Source: Effrenium voratum
Taxonomy: Eukaryota; Sar; Dinophyceae; Suessiales; Symbiodiniaceae
NCBI GenBank assembly: GCA_963377175.1
Contig: CAUJNA010000461.1
Coordinates: forward strand, 91,001-155,000
Length of the DNA: 64,000 bases
Reading direction: 5' to 3'
Positions 34,254-45,911 of this stretch are shown in pieces. The notes under the pieces are model-generated. The model worked only from the letters and a program-made list of their open reading frames with translations, had not been told where the DNA came from and did not search any database. The translations under genes and the position numbers were made by a program. The stretch's first letter is position 1. Every line of letters starts with the position of its first letter.

Positions 34254-34419
34254 CTTTCGCAGCCGAACGGGAGGAAAACACCTTCTTTGGCAGGCAAAAG
34301 AGGAACCAACAAAAAGGTGGGCAAACGCCGGCACGCACACACACACAACCATGTTTTCCTAATTTTGTCCATAAAAAAGGATTTACACACACACACACAC
34401 AGACGTACACATCGCCCAC

Positions 34420-34587
34420 CTGCGTCTCGTCCGTGTCGGCGGACCTGGGAGTCGCCTTGGGGCTGAGACTTTTGGCCCGCACCGGCCGCTCGCGACTCCG
34501 CGGGCTCCGCGGGCTCCGCGGGCTCCGCGTCCGCGAAAGTCCCCGCGGGCTCCGCGTCGGGCCGGGGCTTGGGGAGATCCGCTTGGC
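34420..34587 (-). CDS. exon 6: Arg/Ser/Pro-rich segment
   Basis: It encodes 56 residues in phase 0 at both ends. It opens AKRISPSPGPTRSPRG, runs through a triple SPR repeat and ends ATPRSADTDETQ at a GT donor (ACGCAG/GTGGGC). The composition is that of a disordered phosphorylatable region. A tandem 9-bp repeat (GCGGGCTCC on the plus strand) underlies the SPR run. It lies just upstream of the FH1-like exons. Confidence 0.6.
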
Positions 34588-35080
34588 CTGCAGCGTGGCT
34601 TCAAACACGGGGCCCCGAACGAATCAGCTGGGTACGTGCCACAATAAAATAGGGGTATCCAGAAATGGGTGGTTGTTGCTGTTGGCTTCTCCAAAAAAGC
34701 AACATTGAGCAGGTTGGAAGAATAGGTAGATGGGGAGTTCCATCTCGACACCACCTGCATTAGGGTTCAGATCCTCCGAATCAGCCCGTCAAGTTGTTTA
34801 GTTGTTGTTGTTGATTTCTTTGTTTTCTTTAACTGGCCCAAATGTATCCTTGAAGGAGCCCCGTGGCATGCTGGCAAATGACGATCGAACCACACATTTC
34901 ACCAGGGGAACCATCTGTTTCACCCAAGCTGACTTCTTATTTCAGGTTCCCTCCAATTGGTGGTTTGGATTGGTGGTTTGGGATTTGAACCGCTGGTTCT
35001 TGTAGAAAATACATGGGGGACCCCTCCTTGACCACAAATCCAAAGCTGCAATTCGAGGGAGGCTGATGATGAGTATTCCA

Positions 35081-35083
35081 AAA

Positions 35084-35122
<39 letters not shown>
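35081..35122. repeat. AAAG microsatellite
   Basis: About 10 GAAA units in the intron between exons 5 and 6. Confidence 0.95.
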
Positions 35123-35576
35123 GAGCCCGTTGCAAGTGAAAGGGACCGACTCTTAGGCATTTAGGGACCTTACAACCTGGGAGACCATCCGAAAGATGGG
35201 AAGCTCCCCCATTTGGCCACGTCCTCTCCGTTGTTCCAGAATCGAACTAATGGGTTGCCCCCGACATGTTGATGGCTGGTCAGAAGGAGGTAGGCCCATT
35301 CTTGCAACTGGGCGCTTCCGACTTCCGCCTCTGCCCCCCCCTCTATTTGCACAAATGAAACCAAACACAGTGTCCAAGAATTGGGGAACGAACTGGGTGT
35401 TCAAAATAGAGAGTCCAGAATTGCGAAATCTGCAACCCGTAGGAAACCACGGTAAACACCACCAGGGAGACCTTGTAATCCATCTGGAAGGATCTTAGTT
35501 GAGGCAAAAAAAGAACCAACGGCGATGCCGCTTAAGCCCAGGTGCCGACGTGAGCTGCGCGGATTGCTGCGCTCGC

Positions 35577-35625
35577 TTCCCAGTCCGCTTCGGGCTCGAA
35601 AACGACTTGGCAGGTGGAATGGGTC
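35577..35625 (-). CDS. exon 5: short linker exon
   Basis: It encodes THSTCQVVFEPEADWE. The acceptor is TCGCAG followed by G and the donor is GC (GGGAA/GCGAGC) in phase 0. The 1-nt start completes the codon left by the GT donor of the Pro-Gly exon. Alternative frames and a second acceptor nearby make it tentative. Confidence 0.45.
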
Positions 35626-35885
35626 CTGCGACGCTTGATGCACAGCAGCGCCCAAAGCCCGCATTGGACATGTTACTCAGTGGTTCTCTTACGAATGTGT
35701 GGAGTCAGTGGTGCTACAACCTGCTCTATGAAAAGTGGCCTTTGGTCAGGCTTCTATAAGACTTCATGGAGCATCTTGGAGGCCCAAAAGGCAAATGGTG
35801 TTGGGTACTGCGTACATAACCCCACAGTGGTGGCCATGTCCACGTTGAAGAGGATGATCTAGGCAAATTTACCCAAACAAAACAC

Positions 35886-37399
35886 CGGCCTGCTGAATCA
35901 TCCTCATCTGCTTCGTCCCCCGGAGCAACCCGGTTGCCACTGCTGTCGCCAGCTTTGCTGCCATGCCTGCCTCCAGCTTTGCTGCCTGATCCCCTGCCTG
36001 GTCCCTTGCCAGGTCCGCTGCCAGGCCCATTCCTGGCGTTGCCAGGGCCGTAGCCAGGGCCGTTGCCAGGTCCGCTGCCAGGTCCGTCGCCAGGGCCGTA
36101 GCCAGGGCCGTTGCCAGGTCCGCTGCCAGGTCCGTCGCCAGGGCCGTAGCCAGGGCCGTTGCCAGGTCCGCTGCCAGGTCCGTCGCCTGGGCCGTTCCCA
36201 GGGCCATAGCCAGGTCCATTGCCAGGTCCATCGCCAGGGCCGTAGCCAGGGCCGTTGCCAGGTCCGCTGCCAGGTCCGTCGCCAGCACCGTGCCCAGGGC
36301 CATAGCCAGGTCCATTGCCAGGTCCATCGCCAGGGCCGTAGCCAGGGCCATTGCCAAGTCCGCTGCCAGGTCCGTCGCCAGCACCGTGCCCAGGGCCATA
36401 GCCAGGTCCATTGCCAGGTCCATCGCCAGGGCCATAGCCAGGGCCGTTGCCAAGGCCGCTGCCAGGTCCATCGCCAGGGCCGTTCCCAGGGCCATAGCCA
36501 GGACCGCTGCCAGGTCTATCGCCAGGTCCATCACCAGGGTAGCCAAGGCCGCTGCCAGGTCCATCGCCAGGGCCGTTCCCAGGGCCATAGCCAGGACCGC
36601 TGCCAGGTCTATCGCCAGGTCCATCACCAGGGTAGCCAAGGCCGCTGCCAGGTCCATCGCCAGGGCCGTTCCCAGGGCCATAGCCAGGACCGCTGCCAGG
36701 TCTATCGCCAGGTCCATCACCAGGGTAGCCAAGGCCGCTGCCAGGTCCATCGCCAGGGCCGTTCCCAGGGCCATAGCCAGGACCGCTGCCAGGTCTATCG
36801 CCAGGTCCATCACCAGGGTAGCCAAGGCCGCTGCCAGGTCCATCGCCAGGGCCGTTCCCAGGGCCATAGCCAGGACCGCTGCCAGGTCTATCGCCAGGTC
36901 CATCACCAGGGTAGCCAAGGCCATGGCCGTAGCCAGCGCCATAGCCAGGTCCGCTGCCACGTCTATCGCCAGTGCCATAGCAAGGTCCATTGCCAAGTCC
37001 ATCGCCAAAGCAATAGCCAGGGCCATAGCCAGGTCCGCTGCCAGGTCCATAACCAGGGCCGAAGCCAGCGCCAGGGCCGGGGTAGCCAAGGCCATAGCCA
37101 ATTCCACCACGAGGTCCGCCAGGGCCATAGCCAAGTCCGCTGCCTTGTCCGTTCCTGCCACAGCCAGGGCCATGACCACCAGGTCCATAGCCAGGTCCGC
37201 GGCCAGTGCCTCCGTTGCCTGGTTTGAAGCCGGCATCCCCGAAAGAGCCAGGTCTCGCTTGGTTTTGGCCACCTGGTCCTTTGAGCCCTCGCCCTCGCCC
37301 TCTGCTGGATCCAGCCAGCGGACCATTGCTGCCTTCGCCTGGTCGACGCCTCGCCCCGGCGCATCCTTTGGCACTCGACTCTTCACACGGGCGAGTCAC
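35886..37399 (-). CDS. exon 4: long Pro-Gly repeat domain
   Basis: This is the largest exon, 1,514 nt. About 80 ordinary residues (start VTRPCEESSAKG) lead into roughly 370 residues of four-residue repeats Gly-Pro-Gly-X, with X mostly Tyr, Asn, Asp or Ser. The exon then ends in a mixed basic and acidic tail (DEADEDDSAG) and a GT donor. A 31-residue higher-order unit containing GLGYPGDGPGDRPGSG is repeated five times nearly identically. Other frames are open too, because the DNA period is 12 bp. In the Pro-Gly frame most C/T and C/A differences between units are silent (TAC/TAT, GAC/GAT, GGC/GGA), and only this frame meets the next exon in phase. It could be a disordered or elastic spacer. The function is unknown. 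Confidence 0.55.
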
Positions 37400-37776
37400 C
37401 TTTGAGGCCGTGGATCCACTCACCTCCCGAACCTTCTGACTCACCGCCTTCAGGGTTCCAAGATCCCTGCGCAAGGGCCCCTCAACCAAGGAAACTCTTC
37501 AGCAACGTTCTACTTATCATCTGCCTGGATTCCCTTAGGCTCTGTTTCCAGTGTTTGTTCAACTTACAGTGAAAATGCTGGTTGCCTTCTACTGGCCTGT
37601 GCATGGAAACCTCCCGTGTGCTCGTTGTTTTCAGTGGTCAAATAGGACAACCTCTGCTCATGTGCTCATCCTCAAAAACCAGACAGTCTTGGTTATCTAC
37701 TATTCGTATTCTGGTAACTGCTTAGCGTCCATTGGTAACTGGAAGCGGGATGACGCCCAGAGCATGCGATCCTCGC

Positions 37777-37877
37777 CTTCTGCACAGCTTCCCTCGCCAG
37801 CCACGTCTCGCTTTTCGAGTGCCTGAAGTTCCGGCGCTGAGTGTCCGGCACGCCGGAACCGCCGGAAGCGCCGGAAC
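37777..37877 (-). CDS. exon 3: Gly/Ser linker and basic segment
   Basis: It encodes 33 residues. It begins with a Ser-Gly-rich stretch (SGASGGSGVPDTQRRNF) and continues with a charged piece ending WLAREAVQK. The acceptor is GGGAG followed by G and the donor is GC (CAGAAG/GCGAGG) in phase 0. Three frames are open. This one was chosen because it joins both neighbours in phase and has the least biased composition. No domain is recognised. Confidence 0.5.
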
Positions 37878-38762
37878 CTCCCGCGCAGGCGAAAGGCAGC
37901 ACTCGTGGTGGTTGTTGTTCAGGGCTCCTGCTTTTGCTCGCCGTTTTCTCTTCCGGGGGAGGGAGGGGGATTTTCCAACATCACCTTTTGGGGGGCAACC
38001 CGTTGATGCGTTTGGGTTGGAACAACAGTTGGAGCCCAACAGCAGACTTTCAAGGAGCAAACGGATCACCTCCAGGCGAACGCTGCATCCCTCTCAAAGG
38101 AGGCCTGATCGCTATGGTGCAAGTGGCCCCCGGTCGCCAGTTTCCCAAGTTCGCCTCAACAGGAACTGGAGTTCCAACCCCCAAACCGCCAATCTAAACC
38201 ACCAAAAGAGGCACCTGAAGTTCACAAAAGACACGCCAGTCTCTCTACGCTGGTTGAAACATGGACCCCCTGATTCAGAAGCCCTCTTGCAGGTCCCAAG
38301 AAACGTTTCCAGCAGGACAACATGCCAAACCGTACAGGGAACCTCACCTGAGTAGCCCAACAAGGCCTAATTTCCTCTCAAAATCAACCTGACCCAACAA
38401 AGGGGTGTCTTCGAAAAGGAGATGCCAAAAAAATAACAGTTTCTTGAGGTCCAGCACCTGAGTTGCATTTCCCACCAAAACGGTGCTCCAGTGCAGTATT
38501 TGAAGTCCAGAAACGGCGGAAGTGCGAAGTCGTTGATTCCGGACCACAGTGGAAGATAGTCTCATAGCCCTTTCTGCAACACCAAAGTTGGATCCCATCC
38601 AACCTGAGCAAGTTTATCACCATTTCCCTAAGTAGCAACCTACCAACAATTGAGTGCCCGTTTCACCCATTGACTCTTGGTTCTACCAAAATGTTTGCAT
38701 TGAGGTTTATCCAGGCCTTACTACTTCAAAGCCGTTCAGGAACGACCAAAATCGCCGTGCAA

Positions 38763-38883
38763 CAACCCCCAAACCCAGCTGGGTATGGGTTAAAATGAAA
38801 CCACCAGGATATGGACTGCAGGTTTTAGTCCTTTACCAGGGCTTCATTTTGGGGCACCTACTTCCAACCCCCAAACCCAGCTG
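38763..38883. mobile_element. MITE family C copy within 19-bp direct repeats
   Basis: An internal GGGTATGGGTTAAAATGAAA block and a GGGCTTCATTTTGGGGCACC block match family C. The copy is bracketed by direct repeats of CAACCCCCAAACCCAGCTG at 38763-38781 and 38865-38883. Confidence 0.5.
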
Positions 38884-38923
38884 AGAACCGAACCAACCCT
38901 TCCCAAATGCCGCCGCTCCCCAC

Positions 38924-38972
38924 CTTCCGGCGCGGAGCTCAAGCCCGGAGCCACCCGCACAGTGGCCTCCTC
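38924..38972 (-). CDS. exon 2: N-terminal region
   Basis: It encodes 16 residues, EEATVRVAPGLSSAPE, after an acceptor CCGCCAG. The donor is GT (GGAAG/GTGGGG) in phase 1, which fits the 2-nt start of the next exon. Codons end mostly in G or C. No domain is seen and the sequence looks like a disordered linker. A dispersed repeat with 19-bp direct repeats begins about 40 nt into the following intron. Confidence 0.5.
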
Positions 38973-39057
38973 CTGGCGGTGAGAACACGTGGGTGCCAGG
39001 TGTTATATATGCGTACGTATATGTATATTGTAAAATCATATACTTATAAAAGTACAG

Positions 39058-41044
39058 TCATATATATATATATATATATATATTCTCAACCCCCCCCCCC
39101 ATGAACTGCCTTTTGGGGTGCTGCTGCAATCTCAAGGTCAATAATTCTACTTATCTGAAGGGCAATTATTCCGCTTATCTGAAGGGCAAGGATTCACTCC
39201 ATTTGGATACATACAGGCTGTGTCTGAATATTGGAGTAGCCCGCAGCCAGCAGATTGACTCGAGATTAAACTGCCCCCTTTTCATTTCCAATCATCACGG
39301 CAGCTCTCGTGTCTGGCGAAGTGTCCCCAAGTGAGCTCAAGGTGGTGGTGCAGAGGTTGCCCTTATACCCCGTCTCTAAGCATTTTACAGCTCACTTGCT
39401 ATGTCTTTAACAGCTCCCTATAAAGCTCCTTACACGGCTCCTTATGAAGCTTTTTTGGAGGCTCCTTATAAGGCCCCTTGTGCAATTCCTTGTAAAGATG
39501 CTTGTAAAGCTCCTTGAAAAGCTTATAAAGCTCCTTGAAAAGCTTATACAAAGCTCCCTATAAAGCTCCTTGCACGGCTCCTTATGAGGTTTTTCTGTTT
39601 TAATAAGGCTCCTTATAAGGCTCCTTGTGCAATTCCTTGTAAAGATGCTTGTAAAGCTCCTTATAAAGCTCCTTATACTCCTTGAATAGCTGCTTATAAG
39701 GCTCCCTATACAGCTCCTGGTAAAGCTCCTTATAAGCTTCTGGGTCCTTATAAGGCTCCTTATGCCAAATTGGATTATGATTGAGGTTTAAGTAGAATTT
39801 AAATGGACTGTAAACAGCAAACAAGTCAATTACATTTCTTATGATACTGTAAAAGGAATGTCCTTTCGACATTAAATCAATATTAACTAGTAGAATAGAC
39901 ATGGAGTTCAATAAGGAAAGAGTTCCATTGTACTTTCTATCTTCAAATAGAATCTAAAAAGGCATCCGTTCCATGAAAAGAGCTTAACAAGGGAATAATT
40001 CAAATACGATGTACTATGTTAGTTACAAATCACCTGTGACTCCTGTTTAATGAGATTTGAATAAATATATAATTAGAAGTCTGATAGAACTGAAGAAGGA
40101 CATAATTGTCTATGTTGAGTTAGCTTTTAAGTATGATGTCCGTTCCATATTCTGAGGAAAATATTGGGTTTGGCTCAAATTTTTGTTGGTTTGCTCGAGT
40201 GTTTTTTGTTTTCCTCGAGTTGGTTTTGCTTTTTTATAGAAAACAACCAAGGCTTTTTTCGTTTTGACCCTAAAACCCAAAAGAACTCGAGGAAAAAAAC
40301 AAAAAATCTCGAGAAACCCAAAAAACACGAAAACAAATATGAGGAGAATCTTAAATTGTTGGTCTTTTGGTTTTCTCAAGGTTTTTTGGTTGTTTGTGGT
40401 TTTTCTCGAGTTGTTTTTTGTTTTTGTTATCAGAAAACCAAAAAAAAACCACAAGGCTTTTGGGTTTTCTGGGCCCACCCACTTGGAAAACCAAAAAAGC
40501 CTTTTCCCCCCCCCGGTTTTCTGATAATTAAAAAAAAAAAAAACACTCAAGGAAAAAAAAGTGAGCCAAACCCAAGATTCTCCTCGGAATTCTGGTGTTT
40601 TTTGTTTGCTTGAGTTGTTTTTTTAGTGTTCCTCGAGTTAAATGAGCAAAACCCAAGATTCTCCTCAGAATTGTGTTTTTTGTTTGTGTTCTCGAGGTTT
40701 TTTGCTTTTGTGGGTTTCCTCAAGCTTTTTTGTGTTTGTCTAAAAATATGATGTCCACAGAATGGTTGGGCCTGACTATACAAATATATCACATATATGT
40801 ATATCGCACATGTATATATATATATACATGGATATATATATATATATATATGTATGTTTATTTGTATTCTATATACCTATGTCAATGTATGTATACTCAG
40901 AATGCCACTATACATGTATGTCACGTGTGTAACATACCACCAAAACGGAAGAATCCCGAATCCTGATCCGATCCGAGTGGGGCATTCCTCTACAAGGGAA
41001 ACCACGTGATCCATCTCGGCACAAGTATTCAAATGGATTTATAT

Positions 41045-41091
<47 letters not shown>

Positions 41092-41095
41092 GGAC
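39058..41095. other. AT-rich island with its own low-complexity repeats
   Basis: GC content drops clearly compared with both sides. It contains a TA run (39.06 kb), tandem GGCTCCTTATAA-type units (39.38-39.76 kb), an AT-rich 350-bp stretch without repeats (39.78-40.14 kb), T-rich DNA studded with CTCGAG sites (40.16-40.74 kb), ATAT-rich DNA (40.79-40.92 kb) and a poly-A run of over 40 bp (41.05-41.09 kb). No coding signal was seen. Confidence 0.75.
39378..39762. repeat. imperfect 12-13-bp GGCTCCTTATAA array
   Basis: Many units of the AAGCTCCTTATAA / GGCTCCTTATAAG type, with a longer repeated block (TTGTGCAATTCCTTGTAAAG occurs twice). Confidence 0.85.
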
Positions 41096-41260
41096 AACAA
41101 ATATCGGAAGGCCGCGAAAAGGTCGTCTTAAAAAAAAAAAAAGAGTCACGGCCTTCTTTGGGTCACCAAAAAACGTGTAGACCAAACGCGACCCCCTCGT
41201 GAATCTGCTCGGTTGCCCCGGTAGAAAGTTGGCCGGAAAATTCTTAGAAAGTTTGGCACT

Positions 41261-41384
41261 TGAGTCATCAAAAGCGATGGGTGTTACACTGGTCGTAATC
41301 CCAGAACCAGGTCAAGGAATGAAAAGAAATGCGGCACCCGTTTATGACTCACCTTCATCTTAGTCGGGTTTTGATTGTGGCTCA
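41261..41384. mobile_element. MITE family B (copy 3)
   Basis: Starts TGAGTCATCAAAAGC and ends GGGTTTTGATTGTGGCTCA. It shares the CCCAGAACCA block near its left end. Confidence 0.55.
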
Positions 41385-42385
41385 CAGCTGGTTCGGAGCT
41401 TACCCAATGTCCCAAGCACCATCCATTGACTCGAGACCCTGAACTGCTTTTTGTACCCTTTTTCAGGCGCCTGGGAACCGAAACCAACATCCTGGCTGCC
41501 CATTTCGAAGCAACCCCTTGCTTCCAAGATGTGGGTGTGACATTGGATTGGGGACCCTCCGGGCATGATGTGATTGCGAGAAAAATGTCCGCCAGGCATT
41601 TGAGAAGGTATTCCTCATGAACAGTCAAGCCATATTAAGGGCAATGGCTGTTCTGCAGGCCACTGCAATTTGCACTGTGTTTTAGAAGGGCTGGGCCGAC
41701 CAACCGGTCGAAAACCTTTACACATGTCCTGAAGGGATTAGTTGGTTCCCCAAAAAGCCCACACTGGTTTATACAGGCCTCGCCGTGAAACTGGGGAGCA
41801 GAACCCAGTAAACTGACCGACCCAATCTCATGACTTGACTACGTCAAAGGGGATTTTCTTGGTACAGACCCCAAAAAAAACATGTCGCACGAGGACCACG
41901 GTTTTGGGCGCTCAGGTGTCTCTCACTCTCCCCCCCATGTCTCGACATCACCCACTCATCGATTCCGGCCTCTTCCACCTCAATGCTCAGCAAGTGCACG
42001 GACTGCACGCCTCCCAGGGGCAGGGGTCCCCAAATGTCCACCGTACACATCACATTCGCCTTTTGGGGGGGGGTGTTTTAAGTCTGAGACCCGCAAAATG
42101 GTGGATTTCCTTCAACACCGGAGTCATGATTTTGACCGTTTCTGGGGGCGATCAAAGCCAGAAACTGGGTTGTGTTTCCCTGCAACCGACTGAACGGGGC
42201 TGACTTTGAGGGTAAAACAATGGGGGGCAGCACAAAACCACCCTGATTTAGAAGGGCACCTCCAAAAGAAAGAAGAGACCCCCCCTTGCCAGCAAAAAAC
42301 GCCTTCCAAGAGAAGGGCTTCCCCCAAAAAAAAAAAGAAGAGACAACACCCCCGCAGACCCGCAGACCCACCGCCCCCGCCCAGC

Positions 42386-42430
42386 CTCGGGGTCTTTTGA
42401 GTCGATCGGTGCCCCGCACAGCGCGGGGAC
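42386..42430 (-). CDS. exon 1 of model: N-terminal region of formin gene (tentative)
   Basis: It encodes VPALCGAPIDSKDPE, ends at a GC donor and starts after CCAAG with G next, both like the rest of the gene. The same frame is open upstream to a TGCAG at 42519, so the exon may instead be 42386-42518 (44 codons). It joins the next exon in phase 0. Two other frames are also open here, so the assignment depends on splice-site pattern and phase only. No domain is recognised. Confidence 0.4.
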
Positions 42431-42878
42431 CTTGGAGTCGTGGGCGCTTTGGATGCGAGCCGTTGCTCCGGGCCCGTTGCTCTTTTGGCACCAAAGACGA
42501 GATGTCCAAGATCGGTTTCTGCAGGTCCGGCTGTTTTGTTTTTGTTATATATATATATATATTTGTTTTGTGTTGTTTTGGTTATCTTGTTTTCTGTGTT
42601 TTTTTTCCCGGAGTTGGTAACCCCTTTTTTGTGAGGCAAAGAGGAAAAAAGGAAAGCCACACCCGAAGGCCAACTGTTCCTGCGGAGGTGTCAGGCCCCT
42701 TTCGAAACCCTGGAATCTCGCATAGACCCAAACTCTCCACCAGCACGCCCCGTGTTGTCCTTTGAATCACGCCGAACCAAAAAGAAAAAGAGAGCTGGGC
42801 TCCGTTTCCGTCGAGAAACGGAAGAACAAACAAAAACATAACCCTGCCAAAACCTAAGTTGAAGAAACCAAAAAAATC

Positions 42879-42998
42879 TAGGGGTAGCGTCCACATTCTT
42901 TCCAGGGATCCCTCTTTCTGGAAAACCACCAAAAACCCTGGGGAAATGGCTGGTTTTGAAAAGAACGATAGCTGAAAAGAATGGGGAATCAACCGCTA
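42879..42998. mobile_element. MITE family A (copy 3)
   Basis: This 120-bp copy runs from TAGGGGTAGCGTCCACATTC to GGGGAATCAACCGCTA. The right end has one mismatch in the terminal repeat. Confidence 0.72.
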
Positions 42999-43709
42999 GA
43001 AAAAAAAGGCCAAAAACCGTTGTAGGTCCAGCCAAAACCACAGTCAAACTATCCTGACAAGTTTAACATGACGACGTTGGATGCCATGAGTAATCGACTC
43101 AACTTGTGCCATGCCCAGAAACTCGATCACTGGCGCTGGCCTCTTGAATCGTGACAGTTCCCTTGAGAGTTTCTGTTTCTCACTTGCCATGCAAACAGGT
43201 GAACCTTCTGGAGCCACACTATACTCAAAGCCAAAAGGACAAATCTGATCGACTCATTGCAAGGTTTGGGCTCCCGAGTCTGAGATTCCGTGGCTTGGTC
43301 AGCTTTCTTTCTGCACGAGGCAAACCTGGGGAAGAGGAGTTCCAGAGAGGCCGCAAGCCTTCGACAGGCTTCGCATCACTTTAAAGGAGAGAGCCAACCT
43401 CACACCGGTTCACGTCCTTTCAAGGGAACTTGAATCCCTGAACTCCCTCGTGTTTGCCTCAAAACTAGATCAAGGGCCTGATTTGCATGTTGGGGTACTT
43501 CAACGTCAAGTTAAGCAGGATCAGGAAAAGCAATATGGCATTCACATGGTGGGATACGTCAAACAAAAAAGCCCTTTACTTGCTCAGTCCCTTCTCATTC
43601 AGCGCCTTTTAAGTCCCGATACAGTGTGGATCCTTCGCTTTTGGGCGGGGGAAACATCCCCCCACTCATCCCCCAAGCGTCGAGTCGACCAACTTCTAGG
43701 CTGGGTCGC

Positions 43710-43756
43710 CTTCCCAGCGCCGAACTCGCCCTCCGAACCCCCCACCCCCAGGCACC
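43710..43756 (-). CDS. possible exon upstream of formin model
   Basis: It encodes CLGVGGSEGEFGAGK in one frame, with acceptor TGGCAG followed by G and a GC donor (GGGAAG/GCGACC) in phase 0 that fits exon 1. All three frames are open in this GC-rich block and the plus strand is open as well, so this is a weak call. Confidence 0.25.
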
Positions 43757-45130
43757 CTGCCAGGACCATCGCGGGGCAGCGGTGTAGCTACAACCCGTTT
43801 GGGTGGCAGACACCGCGGCGAGGCCTGGCAGAATTGATTCCAGCGCAGAAATTTCAACTCCTGCTTATTCACATTCTGGGGGTGTCCCTGGTTCCATATG
43901 AATTTCAACCCCTGTTTATGAAAATTATGGGGGGTGCTTTTCGAAAATCAGACCACTTTTGGAGGGGCCCCGCGGAACACTCCCATTCCTAAGAAACAGC
44001 TCGGCTGAAATCAGATGGAGTCGACATTAGAGCCCTTCCACAGCCGGCCATGAATTTTAACAAGGAGCCGCCTCAAAAGTGGTTGGCGGAACTTGTGTGT
44101 GTGTGTGTCCCCATGGTCCCCAAATGGAAAATTCACATCTAAGACACCTGAATTGCGAACAAGCCCCTGGTGTTTGGGGACCAAACTTCTAGAATTTCAT
44201 TCAGCTGCTTCCTATGAATTTAGGACGTTCTAGGACTGGTTGAGGGTTCGCGGGTCGGCTTAGGCTTTGTTCGCTGGCTTAGGGCTGGTGTGTAGAAAAA
44301 TTGCCCTTCGAGATTAAACGCCGGATCGTCACAAAAGACCCGATCGTCGCATGTTCGTTGTTCTTTGGTCATGGTCTTGAGATTCGGAGCAACCCGGTTC
44401 AATGACCTGCACCGGAGAAGGTTGGGTTGGTTGACATCTTTTCAAACAACAAGGGAATCTGGCCGGAGAGTGGGCCATTGGACCATGGCCCTGCCCCTGG
44501 CATCTTGAAACGCAGCATGCGCAAGTTGTTGAGGGACCCCTCTTTTGGTGTCAAAAGAAAACTCAAGGGAACCACCCCATTTGGGGCCTCCCCTTGAAAA
44601 GAGAGGCCAAGTCCACAAAAAAACTAATGGCCCGGGTTGGAAGTGTTCTCCGGAACGCATCTCACTTGTTTCCTCGTTTAGGGCCCAAAGGATGGGAGAG
44701 CAACACATGGGGACACGGCCGAGTCGGCATCTTTGCAAACGGCTTGGCAAGCCGACCGATGAGAAGCAAAACCCTTAGCACTGGACATAGATGGTTCAAG
44801 GAGCTGTCAGAAATATTTGAGCCACGTTTATGTTTATCGTGTCCCCCAAGTGACGTTGGATCTCGGTGAGTGGCTTGCATTTCCCAAGCCGGTGCTCGTA
44901 TAAGATGCCAGAAGTCCACCACTCAAAGATCCAAAAATTCCGAAGAGAAGCCTTCAGTGAGCTGGGGGCATTGATCAAAAGACCTAAGTGGATTCTCCAC
45001 TTGGCCGCAACCCAGCTGTGGGCTTGTCGCAGTTCCCGCCGCATCAAGAGCCCTCAGATACTGCGGATGGACAGAATCCTGCTTCAGCGAGTTTGTCTAA
45101 CCCAGCATTCATAGGGTTTCATCCATCCAA

Positions 45131-45248
45131 CAGGGATCCTCACATTATACACCTGAACATTGCCTTGCAATGGTGGCGTCCCTTTATTTTGGTGGAAAAA
45201 GCAACATGTTTCAAATGGTTGCAAACTGTATCTCTTAAGGAGCCCTGT
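45131..45248. repeat. dispersed repeat family D (copy 2)
   Basis: It begins CAGGGATCCTCACATTATAC, contains TTTATTTTGGTGG and ends AAGGAGCCCTGTC. The alignment with the other two copies is collinear over about 115 bp. Confidence 0.65.
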
Positions 45249-45810
45249 CCAACTGGTGCTACTTTCTGTCTGCCCAACAGTACAGCTTCCCTCTTCCCGG
45301 TTTTTTTTTGGCTCAAGGCCGGCTCTCGTGACAATTTTGCGCACCCCGCATTTTGTTGACACCCGCGCCCACCCTCTGCCCTGTTCGGGGTTGCGTTTAG
45401 GTCGAAGCCAAGGGGACACCCGTGACCCGCTCCAAACACAGGGCTGAGGTCGGCCCCTTCTTTTTTTCCGCCTGAGCGGAAAGGAAAAAAAAAGCCTATG
45501 GCTGTGAGTTTCAGAAAAGTGCCTCAAAATCGCCAAAGTTGGCAAATGGAAAACCAAAGACTTGCCAAACCCGCGTAACCCGCCCAGGTGCTTAGTTTTG
45601 ACCACAACCACAATGTTGACCCAGGATTCATCAGCCCGTCCCATTATTAGGGCGGGGGTGGAAACCCCTGCAAAAGTGGTCTGAATCCAACCACTAAAAG
45701 GAATTGGACCCCCCCTATGAATCAAAATCAACCAGGGGGTTCTGCTTACTCCGGGGTTCGCTCCCTCTTGCCCAAAGCTCCTCTTTCTGATGCCCTGCCA
45801 GCTCGTGCGC

Positions 45811-45911
45811 CTCAAACCCCCAAAAGGCCCAGCGAAAGCCCGCCGAGCGCCGAAGGCCGGCCGCGCCTCCCTCAGGGAGCCCGGCGAGCTGAAATAGGTC
45901 CTGGTCGACGC
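45811..45911 (-). CDS. exon of unknown function, upstream of formin model
   Basis: It encodes 33 residues, beginning VDQDLFQLAGLPEGGAAG and ending FRWAFWGFE. The acceptor is CCCGAG followed by G and the donor is GC (TTTGAG/GCGCAC). The Trp/Phe-rich composition suggests a folded protein rather than noise. A second frame is also open. It could be the 5' part of the formin gene or a separate gene. No family is recognised. Confidence 0.4.

Noticed and set aside
35869..37386. Ala-Leu-Asp-rich minus frame (505 codons) and Ala-Arg-rich plus frame (371 codons) over the Pro-Gly exon
   Set aside because: Differences between repeat units are mostly replacements in these frames but mostly silent in the Pro-Gly frame, and they do not join the next exon in phase.
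40160..40260. Relict of the dinoflagellate spliced leader (TTTGGCTCAA near 40,180)
   Set aside because: Only about 10 bases match inside T-rich low-complexity DNA; the rest of the leader is absent.
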